Below, piece by piece: positions 34,162 to 42,979 of a stretch of 64,000 bases of DNA. The DNA is from Actinomadura meyerae. Lineage in GTDB: Bacteria > Actinomycetota > Actinomycetes > Streptosporangiales > Streptosporangiaceae. The notes under the pieces were generated by a model that was not told where the DNA came from, ran no database searches, and saw only the letters and a program-made list of their open reading frames with translations. Position 1 is the stretch's first letter, and each line of letters opens with the position of its first letter. Where the stretch lies: the NCBI RefSeq assembly GCF_900188445.1, contig NZ_FZOR01000009.1:1-64000 (forward strand), read 5' to 3'. Position numbers and translations under genes: made by a program.

Positions 34162-35724
34162 TCAGCGCGCGGTCAGGGCGACCGGTGTGCGCGGCGTGCC
34201 GGTGCCGACGAGCAGGCCCTTGCGCGTCGTGGAGCGGCGGACGCCGTCCGCGTGCGGGACGAGGCCGCGCCCCGCCGCCGCCACGTAGTACCAGCGGTCG
34301 GACGGGGCCCGCCACCACGTTCCGCCGACCGGGCGGGCGGGGTCGCACGCGCCGGTGGGGTGCTCGCCGGAGCCGAGCAGCACCGCCTGGGCGGCGGTGC
34401 CGCCGTCCGCGTAGGCCAGCCGGGCACAGACCCAGTCGGCGGACGGGCCGCCGTGCGGCAGCCGCCCGGACCAGAAGGCGTGCGCCGTCGCCGCGGCCAC
34501 CGGGCGCTCCTGGCGGGGCGTCGCGCAGGCCACCTTCTTCCACGTCGCGCGGGCGCCCTTCCCGAGGCGGGCGGGGCGCTCGGGCTCCCCCGGCCGCCAG
34601 GAGGGGGTGTGGTAGGCGAGGTCGGCGGCGCGCGGGCCGCCGAGGTCGCCGACCGTGCGGGAGCCGAGGTGGAAGAGCGGGCCCCGGCCGCAGTCGGTGC
34701 CCGCGCGGACGGGCGCGGTCACGCCGCCGGATACGGGCAGCGCGTCCCCGCCGAGGGTCTCGGGCCGCGGCTCCCACGGGGCGAGCAGGTAGCGGCCGCC
34801 GCCGAGGGCGATCGGGGCGGACGGCCCGGACCCGGCGGCGGTGACCTCCAGCCCGCCGGGCGTGTAGCGGGCCAGCCGGTCGCCGCGCCGCAGCACGGCG
34901 ACGGCCGTGCCGTCGAGGCGGCCCGCGTACAGGAGCTGGGCGGTGCCGCCCGCGGCGCGGCGGGCGGCCGGCGCGGCGGCCCACGCGGCGGCGGCGCGCC
35001 CGGTGAACCCCCGGTCGCCGGCGAGGTCGCCGCGCGCGGGCCAGGCGTCCAGGGTGCGGGCGCCGCGCGTCCAGGCGCCGGGGTCGGCCGAGACGAGCCG
35101 GGGCGCCCGCGCGGGCCGCTCGCGGGAGTCGCCGTGCTCGGTGGCGACCAGCGCCCCGACGAGGCCCGCGGTGAGGACGGCGGCGGTCGCGAGCGGCAGC
35201 ACCGACCGGGTGCGGACGGGCCGCAGCGCCTCCGCGTCGAACCGGTCGGCGCCGCGCGGCGCGGGCACCCGGACGGCCTCGGCGGCGCGGATCGCCGACC
35301 ACGGGTCGCGCACCCCGAGCTCGATCAGCTGGTCGCGGATCTCGTAGCGGGGCAGCCCCTCGACGTACCGGAGCACGTAGGCGACGCGGACGTGCGGCGC
35401 GAGCCGGCACAGCGCGGCGGTCAGCGCCGGGTCGGGCAGCCGCGCGGGCAGCGCGCGCAGCCAGGGGCCGAGGCCGATCTGGAGGCGGCGGGACGGGCGC
35501 AGCGCGCGGCGCAGCACCCGGGTGCGGCGGCGGGCGAGCCCGGCGGCGGACCGGTCCCGCGCGCCGCGCGCGGTGCCGTCCACGATCCGGCGGGCGATCG
35601 CCAGCCGGTAGACGCGCTTGCCCTTGCCCGGCAGAACGAAATACGCCATCCGGACGAGATCCGGGTATGCCGATTTGGCCGGCGGCGTTTCCGTCCGGGC
35701 ATTCGTCATGACATCTTCCGTCAC
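34162..35724 (-). CDS. Sigma-factor-like cytoplasmic domain fused to a membrane anchor and extracytoplasmic domain
   Basis: 520 aa. Residues ~20-150 are Arg-rich and helical; LAPHVRVAYVLRYVEGLPRYEIRDQLIELG (~108-137) resembles region 4 of ECF sigma factors (LPPRxRxVlvLRyvEglsyxEIAexL). One transmembrane helix follows at ~175-194. The remaining ~320 residues are extracytoplasmic, with scattered cysteines and no fold that I recognise. GTG 35724 (GGGAG 11 nt upstream) is used; ATG 35709 is possible. It is divergent from the Ser/Thr kinase at 35985. A membrane-bound transcription or signalling protein is inferred; the sigma part may be degenerate. Confidence 0.65.
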   Translation of the reverse strand: MTEDVMTNARTETPPAKSAYPDLVRMAYFVLPGKGKRVYRLAIARRIVDGTARGARDRSAAGLARRRTRVLRRALRPSRRLQIGLGPWLRALPARLPDPALTAALCRLAPHVRVAYVLRYVEGLPRYEIRDQLIELGVRDPWSAIRAAEAVRVPAPRGADRFDAEALRPVRTRSVLPLATAAVLTAGLVGALVATEHGDSRERPARAPRLVSADPGAWTRGARTLDAWPARGDLAGDRGFTGRAAAAWAAAPAARRAAGGTAQLLYAGRLDGTAVAVLRRGDRLARYTPGGLEVTAAGSGPSAPIALGGGRYLLAPWEPRPETLGGDALPVSGGVTAPVRAGTDCGRGPLFHLGSRTVGDLGGPRAADLAYHTPSWRPGEPERPARLGKGARATWKKVACATPRQERPVAAATAHAFWSGRLPHGGPSADWVCARLAYADGGTAAQAVLLGSGEHPTGACDPARPVGGTWWRAPSDRWYYVAAAGRGLVPHADGVRRSTTRKGLLVGTGTPRTPVALTAR

Positions 35725-35824
35725 GGCGGGCCACTCCCTCTGGGCCGTTCCTTCGTCGCGGAATCCGAGGTTAGAGCGCCTCCCGCGGCGGACGGCGCGG
35801 AATTGGGACAACGATTAACCGGCC

Positions 35825-35847
35825 GAAATGAAATGTCACCTCATTTC
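35825..35847. promoter_or_regulatory. Inverted repeat in the sigma-like/kinase divergent region
   Basis: GAAATGA and TCATTTC, perfect 7-bp arms with a 9-nt spacer, in an AT-richer patch between the two divergent genes. Candidate operator. A TAGGGT box at 35899-35904 could be the -10 of the kinase gene. Confidence 0.35.
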
Positions 35848-35984
35848 CGTATGTAGCGCGCGGCGGGGCGGGAGGCAGTACGCTGTGGCCTCCCGGGGTA
35901 GGGTCCCGCGCCGCACGGCGCCGGACCCGCGCGCCCCCGCCGCGTCCGGGGCGAGACGAGCGACGGAGAGGGATTCCCGGATCC

Positions 35985-37580
35985 ATGACGGAGGACGTCC
36001 CGGGCTACCGGGTGCTGGAGCAGGTCGGCGAGGGCGGCTTCAGCGTCGTGTACCGCGCGCACCAGGAGCGCCTCGACCGGACGGTCGCGCTGAAGGTGCT
36101 GTCGGTCGGCGCGGTGGACACCGCCGCGATGCGCCGCTTCCAGCGCGAATGCAAGATCACCGGGCGGCTGTCCGGGCATCCGAACATCGTGACCGTGCTG
36201 GACACCGGCACCACCCGGGGCGGCCGGCCGTACATCGCGATGGAGTACTTCGAGCACGGCGCGCTCACCGACCGGCTCGCCGCGGAGGGGCCGCTGCCGG
36301 TCGCGGACGTGCTGCGGATCGGGGTGAAGATGGCGGGCGCGCTCGCCGCCACCCACGAGACCGACGTCCTGCACCGGGACGTCAAGCCGCAGAACGTGCT
36401 GCTGTCGCGGTACGGGGAGCCGGCGCTCGCCGACTTCGGCATCGCCCGCCTGACCGACTCCTTCGACGCCACGCACACCCAGGCGTTCACCCCGAACCAC
36501 GCCGCCCCCGAGGTGCTGGAGGGCCGCCCGCCGGGCACCGGCGCCGACGTCTACTCGCTCGGCTCGACCCTGTACCAGCTGCTCGCGGGGCGGCCGGCGT
36601 TCAAGGGGCCGCCCGGCGAGGGCATCGCGCCGCTGATGCTGCGGATCCTGCACGAGCCGCCCCCGCCGATCCCCCGGGCGGACGTCCCGCCGCAGGTCTT
36701 CGACGTGATCGTGCACGCGATGGCGAAGACGCCCGAGCAGCGCTTCGCGACCGCCGTGGAGTTCGCACGGGCGCTCCAGCGGGTGCAGGGCGAGCTGGGC
36801 CTGCCGGTCACGGACCTGGTCGTCGGCACCGGCGCGCACCCCTCCCCCGGGCCGGGCCTGCCGGGGCCGCCGCTGGTGCCCGAGTGGGCGCCCACGGCGA
36901 GCGACCGGCACGCCCGCAGCCTCGGCCGGACGGGCCCCACCACACCGCACACCGGCCCGACGGCACCGCACATGGGCCCGCACACAGGCCCGCACAGCGG
37001 CTCTCACACGGGGCCCACGACGCCGCACACGGGGCCGCCCGGCCCGCCTCCCCTGCCCGAGCGGCCGGGCGACGGGCCGCGCCGCGGGCTGGTCGTCGCG
37101 GCCGGAGTGGCGCTCGTGGGAGGGCTCGCGCTCGGCGTCGGCGCCCTCGCGCTGGCAAACCGCGGCGGGGACGCGGAGGGCGGGAAGCAGGGCGGGTCGC
37201 CGGGCGCCGCTCCGCAGGCGTCCCAGACCGCCCCGCAGGCGCAGCACACGCCCGTGCCGGCCGAGGATCTGGCGGCGCTGCGCCCGCGCGGGCTCACCGT
37301 CCGGCAGGCGGGGCGGACGGCCGTGCTGCGCTGGACGCTGCCGGCCGGCGCGCGGGGCCTGCCGCTGCTCGTCCAGCGGCAGCCCGCCGGGTCGCAGGCG
37401 GTGACGACGGCGCCCGCCGGGTCGCGCTCGGCGACCGTGCGGGGCCTGCGGCCGAAGGCGGCCGCGTGCTTCAAGGTGGGCGCGGTCGTGCGCCTCACGC
37501 AGGGCCGGGCTCCGGACGTCGCCTGGTCGGCCCCCGCCTGCCTGCGCCCCGCGAAGACCGGCGCGTCACCGCGCGGCTAG
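35985..37580 (+). CDS. Membrane Ser/Thr protein kinase (PknB type)
   Basis: 531 aa. Kinase domain ~8-270: GEGGFSVVY glycine loop, Lys37 (VALKVL), HRD at 130-132 with KPQNVLL, DFG at 150-152, and APE-like HAAPEVLEG. A Pro/Thr/His/Gly linker (316-351) contains HTGP-type repeats, then one transmembrane helix (368-392) and a ~130-residue extracytoplasmic domain with FN3-like strands (LTVRQAGRTAVLRWTLP). It phosphorylates cytoplasmic proteins in response to an outside signal. Its stop shares the tetranucleotide CTAG with the convergent FN3 gene. Gene order (kinase, FN3 protein, MoxR/DUF58/transglutaminase) suggests a common envelope function. Confidence 0.9.
   Translation: MTEDVPGYRVLEQVGEGGFSVVYRAHQERLDRTVALKVLSVGAVDTAAMRRFQRECKITGRLSGHPNIVTVLDTGTTRGGRPYIAMEYFEHGALTDRLAAEGPLPVADVLRIGVKMAGALAATHETDVLHRDVKPQNVLLSRYGEPALADFGIARLTDSFDATHTQAFTPNHAAPEVLEGRPPGTGADVYSLGSTLYQLLAGRPAFKGPPGEGIAPLMLRILHEPPPPIPRADVPPQVFDVIVHAMAKTPEQRFATAVEFARALQRVQGELGLPVTDLVVGTGAHPSPGPGLPGPPLVPEWAPTASDRHARSLGRTGPTTPHTGPTAPHMGPHTGPHSGSHTGPTTPHTGPPGPPPLPERPGDGPRRGLVVAAGVALVGGLALGVGALALANRGGDAEGGKQGGSPGAAPQASQTAPQAQHTPVPAEDLAALRPRGLTVRQAGRTAVLRWTLPAGARGLPLLVQRQPAGSQAVTTAPAGSRSATVRGLRPKAAACFKVGAVVRLTQGRAPDVAWSAPACLRPAKTGASPRG
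36930..37037 (+). repeat. In-frame HTGP/PHTGP repeats in the kinase linker
   Basis: Degenerate tandem units encoding GPTTPHT, GPTAPHM, GPHT, GPHSGSHT, GPTTPHT. They form a flexible juxtamembrane linker; length variation between strains would be expected. Confidence 0.7.
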
Positions 37581-39655
37581 GCGCACTTCCAGATGGCGGG
37601 GCCCGCGAAGCTCTTCCAGTCGCCGGGCGTGTTGACCAGGTAGCCGAGGACGTAGCCGGTCTTGCCGCTCCAGGTGATCCTGACGTAGGTGTCACCGGCG
37701 AGATTGGCGTCCCTGGGGTGGGTGTAGTAGGTGCCCTTCACCTGGCAATGGACGGTGACCATCTCGCCGTTGTTGTCGTGCATGGTCGCGACGAGGGCGC
37801 CGTTCTTGCCGTCGGGCGTCGACCGGATGTAGGCGTCGGAATTGCCGTTGCGCTCCACCGGATACTTGGCCGCCGGGCCGGTCAGGCCGACGCTGAGCGT
37901 CGCGGGGGCGCCGGTGCCTGCGTCGTTGGCGGCGGTGACGGTGAAGGTGTAGTTCCCGTTCGTCCACACGTCGCCGAGCGTGGCGGACGTGCCCGCCGCC
38001 GAGACCGAGCCCTTCACCGGGCCGTCGTAGGCGAGCCGGTACGTGAGGTTCTCCCCGCCGGGCGGAGGCGTCCACGAGACCTTCGCGCCGGACGCCGACG
38101 CCCGCGCGGTGAGGCCGGTCGGGGCGCCCGGCGTCACGCAGGGCCGGACGGGGTCGCTCGCCGGCGACACCACTTCCCGGGTCCGGCCGCGGCCGTCCCG
38201 GTAGCGGACGGCGACGCGGAACCGGTACTCGCGGCCGCAGTCGCCGCCGCGCACGGTGAAGGCGAAGGGGCCGGTGCCCTGCCGGATCGAGGACGGGGTC
38301 GCGGTCAGCCCGGACGGGACGTCCTTCAGCACGTAGCCGATGACGCCCTCGCCCTGCGACGGCTGGAACCCGATCTGCATCGTGCCCGCGCCGGGCGTCA
38401 CGGAGACGTTGGAGGGCGCGCTCGGCGGCTCGCCCGGCCCCGGCGGCGGCTCGGGGCTGCGCGACGGCGTCCGCGGCCGGGGCGGCGGCGGGGCGTCCCC
38501 GTCGCCGGGCAGCGGGATGGCGCGGCGCTTCTGGCCGCCCGGCACCCGGTCCTTGTACTTGTCGACGCCCTTGCGGGCGCCCCGCTCGTCGATCACGACC
38601 GCGCGCGGGCCGGACGGGTCGTTCGCCCACAGCATCCCGTCGCGGACGAACACGTCCAGCTTGGACGGACGCCCGGTCACCCGGACGGGGGTCTCGAACC
38701 TGTTCCGGGCGGCGTCGTAGACCAGGAGCGCCCCGGCGGTCTCGTCCGGGATGTAGACCTTCGCGCCGAGCACCTGCGGCGGCCGGTAGCGGTGCCTCGG
38801 CATCGCGAGGCGCGTGCTGGAGTACCGCCCGGTGCCGGTGTCGACGGTGACGAGCGACCCGGCGCCCGGCACCAGCATCGGGACGACGGCGCCGTCGGTG
38901 GCGGCGGGGGCGAGCACGCCGCCGCGCCCCGCCCGCCGGACGGTCGCGGGCAGCCGCACCGTGAGGTTCGCGCCGGACGGCTTGACGACGGTGGCGGTCC
39001 CGGCGGTCGAGTCGGTGACGACCGGGTCGCCGCCCGCGATGGTGAGCGCGAGGTCGTCGCCCGCCGCGCCCACGCGCACGGGCGGGCCGAGCCGGCCGCC
39101 GGCGAACGCCGCGACCTGCCCGTCCCGCGCGACCGGCACCCACAGCGCGCCCCGGGCGTCGATGCCCGCCTGCCCGAGGACGGGCGGCAGCGTCGCGGCC
39201 CGGCCGACCGGGGTCAGCGCGACCGGGTCGATCTCCTGGACGACGCCCTGGACCGAGTCGACCGTGTACGCCTTCCCGGCCCCGGCGAGGACCTGGATGC
39301 CCTTGCCGAGCGGGCGGCTGGTGCCGATGTCGAGCTGGGACGGGTCGAGGCGGCTGACGACGCCGGTGTCCTCGTCGACGATCAGGACGGTGCCGCCGTC
39401 CTGCACGACCTTGATGTTGTGGCCGCGCATCTGCGGGACCACGCCGGCCTTGCCGTCGACCTTGGCCGCCGGGCCGTTGACGTGCACGACCAGGCCCTTG
39501 GAGCGGGCGGTCAGCCAGGCGCCGACGTCGGCGAGCCGGTACTTGGCGCTGGCGACGCCCACCCCGTAGACGGCCGCGGCGATCACGAGCACCCCGACGA
39601 GCCCGACCGCGATCTGGCCCGTCAGCCGGTCGGCCCCGAACACACGCACACGCAC
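37577..39655 (-). CDS. Membrane-anchored FN3-domain protein
   Basis: 692 aa. One N-terminal transmembrane helix (~14-36) with a short cytoplasmic tail. Residues ~40-380 are repeated beta strands, probably a beta-propeller (VLIVDEDTGVVSRLDPSQL, ALWVPVARDGQVAAF, KVYIPDETAGALLVYD). A Pro-rich linker follows, two fibronectin-III domains (~420-510 and ~520-600), and a C-terminal SH3-like module (YIRSTPDGKNGALVATMHDN). It is exported and cell-surface exposed. GTG 39655 is used; two more in-frame GTGs lie within the next four codons. It is probably part of the surface apparatus served by the nearby MoxR/DUF58 genes (inference). Confidence 0.8.
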   Translation of the reverse strand: MRVRVFGADRLTGQIAVGLVGVLVIAAAVYGVGVASAKYRLADVGAWLTARSKGLVVHVNGPAAKVDGKAGVVPQMRGHNIKVVQDGGTVLIVDEDTGVVSRLDPSQLDIGTSRPLGKGIQVLAGAGKAYTVDSVQGVVQEIDPVALTPVGRAATLPPVLGQAGIDARGALWVPVARDGQVAAFAGGRLGPPVRVGAAGDDLALTIAGGDPVVTDSTAGTATVVKPSGANLTVRLPATVRRAGRGGVLAPAATDGAVVPMLVPGAGSLVTVDTGTGRYSSTRLAMPRHRYRPPQVLGAKVYIPDETAGALLVYDAARNRFETPVRVTGRPSKLDVFVRDGMLWANDPSGPRAVVIDERGARKGVDKYKDRVPGGQKRRAIPLPGDGDAPPPPRPRTPSRSPEPPPGPGEPPSAPSNVSVTPGAGTMQIGFQPSQGEGVIGYVLKDVPSGLTATPSSIRQGTGPFAFTVRGGDCGREYRFRVAVRYRDGRGRTREVVSPASDPVRPCVTPGAPTGLTARASASGAKVSWTPPPGGENLTYRLAYDGPVKGSVSAAGTSATLGDVWTNGNYTFTVTAANDAGTGAPATLSVGLTGPAAKYPVERNGNSDAYIRSTPDGKNGALVATMHDNNGEMVTVHCQVKGTYYTHPRDANLAGDTYVRITWSGKTGYVLGYLVNTPGDWKSFAGPAIWKCA

Positions 39656-39731
39656 ACCCGCTCACCTGCCCCGTTTCGGACGGAACCGTACTGGGTGCGG
39701 CGCCTGTCCGCCCGGGTTTTCCCGGGATGGC

Positions 39732-40670
39732 TTAGTCCGCGCGGATCGCCGCGGTATAGGTGGGGACGGTGATGTTGCGGCCGGAGACGACGACCACCAG
39801 GCGGCCCTCGGCGGGCACCTCACCGGCGAGAACGGCGGCGACGCCCGCCGCGCCGGCGCCCTCGGCGACGAGGCCGTACTCGCGGAACAGCCAGCGCAGC
39901 GCCGTCCGGATCTGGTCATCGGTGACCGCGGTCAGCGCGGCGGTCCCCCCGATGACGGCGGGGGTGACGCAGCCGGGTTCGAGGTTGCCGGGCAGCCCGT
40001 CGGCGAACGTGTCGCCGACCGGCACCTCGACGACCCGCCCGGCCGCCACCGACGCGGAGACGCCCCGCGAGACCGCCGACTCGACGCCGACGACCCGGAC
40101 GTCCCCGCGCTCGCGCGCCCACAGGCACAGCCCGGCGAGCAGCCCGCCGCCGCCGACCGGCGCGACGACGGTGAGCGGCCCGTCCGCCTGCGCGTCGAGC
40201 TCGCGGCCGATCGTGCCCTGCCCGGCGATGACGTCCGGGTCGTTGTAGGGCGAGACGAACCGGCCGGGCAGGCTGACGGCGTGCGCCTCGGCCTCGTCGT
40301 AGGTCAGGCCGTGCTCGACGAGCCGGACCGGGAACGCGGCGATCTTCTCGACCTTGGCCCGGGACGCCCGGGTCGACACGACCACGGTCACGTCGGCGCC
40401 GGACCGCGCGGCAGCGTGGCCCATGCCGAGGCCGTGGTTGCCCGCGCTGGCGGTGACGGCGGGCTCGCCGCCGGGCAGCGCCGCGACGGCCGCGAGGGCG
40501 CCGCGCACCTTGAACGACCCGGTCGGCTGGAAGGTCTCCAGCTTCAGCAGCGCGCCGGGCGCCAGGCCGGGGGCGGGGACGAGCGGCGTCGGGTCGAGGA
40601 CGGCGGACACGGCGCGCCAGGCGCGGTCGAGGTCGTCCGGGCCGGGCGCGCGCACGGGGCGCGGGGTCAC
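39732..40670 (-). CDS. Threonine/serine dehydratase-like PLP enzyme
   Basis: 312-aa fold-type II PLP enzyme. The PLP lysine Lys54 lies in PTGSFKVRGAL, the phosphate cup is PVGGGGLLAGL, and SAGNHGLGMGHAAA is the substrate loop. It probably deaminates Ser/Thr-type amino acids or racemises them; no C-terminal ACT regulatory domain is present, so it is catabolic in type. GTG 40670 has GGGGAG 6 nt upstream; an upstream in-frame extension is not used. It lies between the FN3 and transglutaminase-fold genes but has no obvious link to them. Confidence 0.86.
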   Translation of the reverse strand: MTPRPVRAPGPDDLDRAWRAVSAVLDPTPLVPAPGLAPGALLKLETFQPTGSFKVRGALAAVAALPGGEPAVTASAGNHGLGMGHAAARSGADVTVVVSTRASRAKVEKIAAFPVRLVEHGLTYDEAEAHAVSLPGRFVSPYNDPDVIAGQGTIGRELDAQADGPLTVVAPVGGGGLLAGLCLWARERGDVRVVGVESAVSRGVSASVAAGRVVEVPVGDTFADGLPGNLEPGCVTPAVIGGTAALTAVTDDQIRTALRWLFREYGLVAEGAGAAGVAAVLAGEVPAEGRLVVVVSGRNITVPTYTAAIRAD

Positions 40671-40753
40671 GGACGCTCCCCGGGTTCCCCGGCGATGCCG
40701 AGCGCCTTCCACGGGGCCCGGCTCCTCCACAGTCGCATGCGGCTACGGTAGCG

Positions 40754-42979
40754 TCAGCGCCCCTCCGGCGTGACGGGCCGCCGGTCCCGCAGGGAGCCGG
40801 GGCGCAGCCGGCGGCGGAAGCGGCGCAGGCGCCCCGCCTTCGCGGTCACGAGGCGGCCCAGGGCGTCGCTGTGGTGCCAGGCCCGGTCGGCGGCGCCCTG
40901 GTCGGGGCGGGACGCGGCGAAGCGGCTGAGGTTGACCAGGTCGGCGAGGGGCCGCAGGTGCCCGCCGGCCTCCTCCCCCACGGCGGACGCGCCGAAGCGC
41001 GCGACCTCGTGCGCGGTGAGCGTCCGGACCGTGGACAGGCCCGCGTCGGCGAGGTGGTCGAGCGCCTGGTGCCAGGCCCCGGTGATGCGCGCGGCGGGCG
41101 GGCCCGTCCGGCGGCGGCGCTTGCGCAGGGCGGGGGCGAGAAGGACGGCGCACAGGTAGCCGGCGATGGCGGCGCCCACCCCGATGACGGCGAACACCCA
41201 CCATGGCGTGGGCGCCTCTTCGGCAGGGGCCGGGCCCTCCTGCTTCTGCGCCGTCTTGGCCGCGCCTGGGTTGTTCTCCTGGGCGACCGCGTTCTTCTGA
41301 GCCTGCTCCAGCTTCTGCTCGGTCTCCCCTGCCGCGACGCCCTCGTTCTTCTTGGACGGGCGTCCGCTGTCGGGCAGCGGATTGAAGCGGATCCAGCCGA
41401 GCCGGTCGAACTTGACCTCGGGCCAGACCATGACGTCGCCGGAGCGGACCAGGACGTGGCCGCCCTCGCGCTTCCCGCCCTCGAACCCCACGACGACGCG
41501 GGACGGGAGACCGACCGTGCGGGCGAGCAGGGCGTAGGCGGTGGCGAAGTGCTCGGGCGTGCCGCGCCTGCCCTCGCCGAGGAAGTAGTCGATCTGCCGG
41601 TAGGAGTGGCCCGGCGCCGCGGTCACGTCGTACCGGGCGTAGACCTTGAGGTACTCGGCGAGCAGCGCGGCCTTCTGCAGCGGCGTCGCCGCGCCGCGGG
41701 TCGCGGCCTGCGCGAACCGGCGGAACTCGGCGATCTGGACGGGCGGCTTCTTCGCGCCCGGCCCCCACGGCAGCTCCAGCGCGGCGTCCGCCTCCGCGCC
41801 GGTCGCGACGCCCGCGCGGGCCAGGTCGGCGGCCTTCCACTCCGGGACGACCGCCTCGACGCGGTAGCCCTGGCCGGGGCGCAGCGGCCGGTCGGCGGCG
41901 AGGGCGCCGCTGCCGGGGTCGGCGACGACCGGCAGGCCGTCCACCCGCCGGGGGCGGTCGGGCGCGGGCACCCACACGCCGGGCAGGTCGCGGATCGTGA
42001 TGCGCTGCGCGACCTCGTGCCTCCTGCCGGGTTCCGGCCCGGCCGGGACGCGGCTCCCGGTCGGGACGAACCGGGCCGTGGACGACCAGGTGACGCCGTC
42101 GAACCGGTCCAGGACGGCGAGCCGCTCGATCTCCGTCCGGTCCGACTGGACGGTGAACATGGCCTGGTCCGGGGCCAGCAGCCAGCCGCCGACGCGGTCG
42201 AGGGGGCTGACGCCGTCGCGCAGCCGGGGCGGGGGCGCCTGCACCTGCTCGCGGGGGTCGTAGGGGGTGGCGCTGACGGGGACGAGCGGGCCTGCGGCGA
42301 ACGCCAGCGCCCCGAGCGCGGCGGCGACCGGCGCCCCGGCCGCGAGCGGCCGCCAGGCGACGCCCGCGCCCCGCCCGTCCGCACCGTGTCCTTCCGCACC
42401 GTGTCCTTCCGCACCGGGGCCGTCCGCGCGGACGAGGACGAGCACGGCGATCAGCACGGCGGTCGCGGCGGCGAGCGGCAGGTTGGATCCGGGGCCGCCC
42501 GCGCCGAGCGGCAGCGCCACCGCCCACGCGCCGAGCGCCGGAAGGGCCGGGACCGCGCGCGCCGAGGTCCGCAGCGCCAGCTCGGCGGACCCGAACGCCG
42601 CGAGCCACACCGCCACGCTCACCAGGACGAGCAGCTCCGGTTCGGCGGGCGCGGGCAGGAGCGTCGTCAGGATCGCCTTCCACGAGCTGAGCACGCCTTC
42701 GCGGAGGGCCTGCGGCAGCGTCCCGTCGCTCAGGGCGGGGCGCAGGACGGTCAGCGACGCCGTCGCGCCCCACGCGGGCACGGTCAGCACGAGCGAGATC
42801 CACAGCGGCCATGGGCCCTTCTTGCGCGGCCCCGACAGCAGCCCGCACAGCACGGTCGGGACGGTGGCCGCGACGGCGGCGACCGGCACGACCGGCCCCA
42901 GCCCGAACACGCGCTGGAACGCCAGGCCCGCGACTCCGGCCAGGCAGGCCGTCACCGCAAGTGACAGGTACCGGGTCAC
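40754..42979 (-). CDS. Transglutaminase-fold membrane protein with substituted catalytic triad
   Basis: 741 aa. N-terminal ~235 residues hold about six transmembrane helices, then a DUF3488-like region, a transglutaminase-like core (~410-540), a Gln/Glu-rich linker, one helix (~592-617) and a C-terminal DUF4129-like domain. In the core the catalytic Cys position reads RRGTPEHFA (Pro475), the His position DVMVWPE (Met517) and the Asp position GWIRFNP (Asn533), so it should not be a cysteine transamidase. The GTG start overlaps the DUF58 stop (GTGA). It forms an operon with DUF58 and MoxR and is likely a structural or binding partner in that complex. Confidence 0.85.
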   Translation of the reverse strand: MTRYLSLAVTACLAGVAGLAFQRVFGLGPVVPVAAVAATVPTVLCGLLSGPRKKGPWPLWISLVLTVPAWGATASLTVLRPALSDGTLPQALREGVLSSWKAILTTLLPAPAEPELLVLVSVAVWLAAFGSAELALRTSARAVPALPALGAWAVALPLGAGGPGSNLPLAAATAVLIAVLVLVRADGPGAEGHGAEGHGADGRGAGVAWRPLAAGAPVAAALGALAFAAGPLVPVSATPYDPREQVQAPPPRLRDGVSPLDRVGGWLLAPDQAMFTVQSDRTEIERLAVLDRFDGVTWSSTARFVPTGSRVPAGPEPGRRHEVAQRITIRDLPGVWVPAPDRPRRVDGLPVVADPGSGALAADRPLRPGQGYRVEAVVPEWKAADLARAGVATGAEADAALELPWGPGAKKPPVQIAEFRRFAQAATRGAATPLQKAALLAEYLKVYARYDVTAAPGHSYRQIDYFLGEGRRGTPEHFATAYALLARTVGLPSRVVVGFEGGKREGGHVLVRSGDVMVWPEVKFDRLGWIRFNPLPDSGRPSKKNEGVAAGETEQKLEQAQKNAVAQENNPGAAKTAQKQEGPAPAEEAPTPWWVFAVIGVGAAIAGYLCAVLLAPALRKRRRRTGPPAARITGAWHQALDHLADAGLSTVRTLTAHEVARFGASAVGEEAGGHLRPLADLVNLSRFAASRPDQGAADRAWHHSDALGRLVTAKAGRLRRFRRRLRPGSLRDRRPVTPEGR

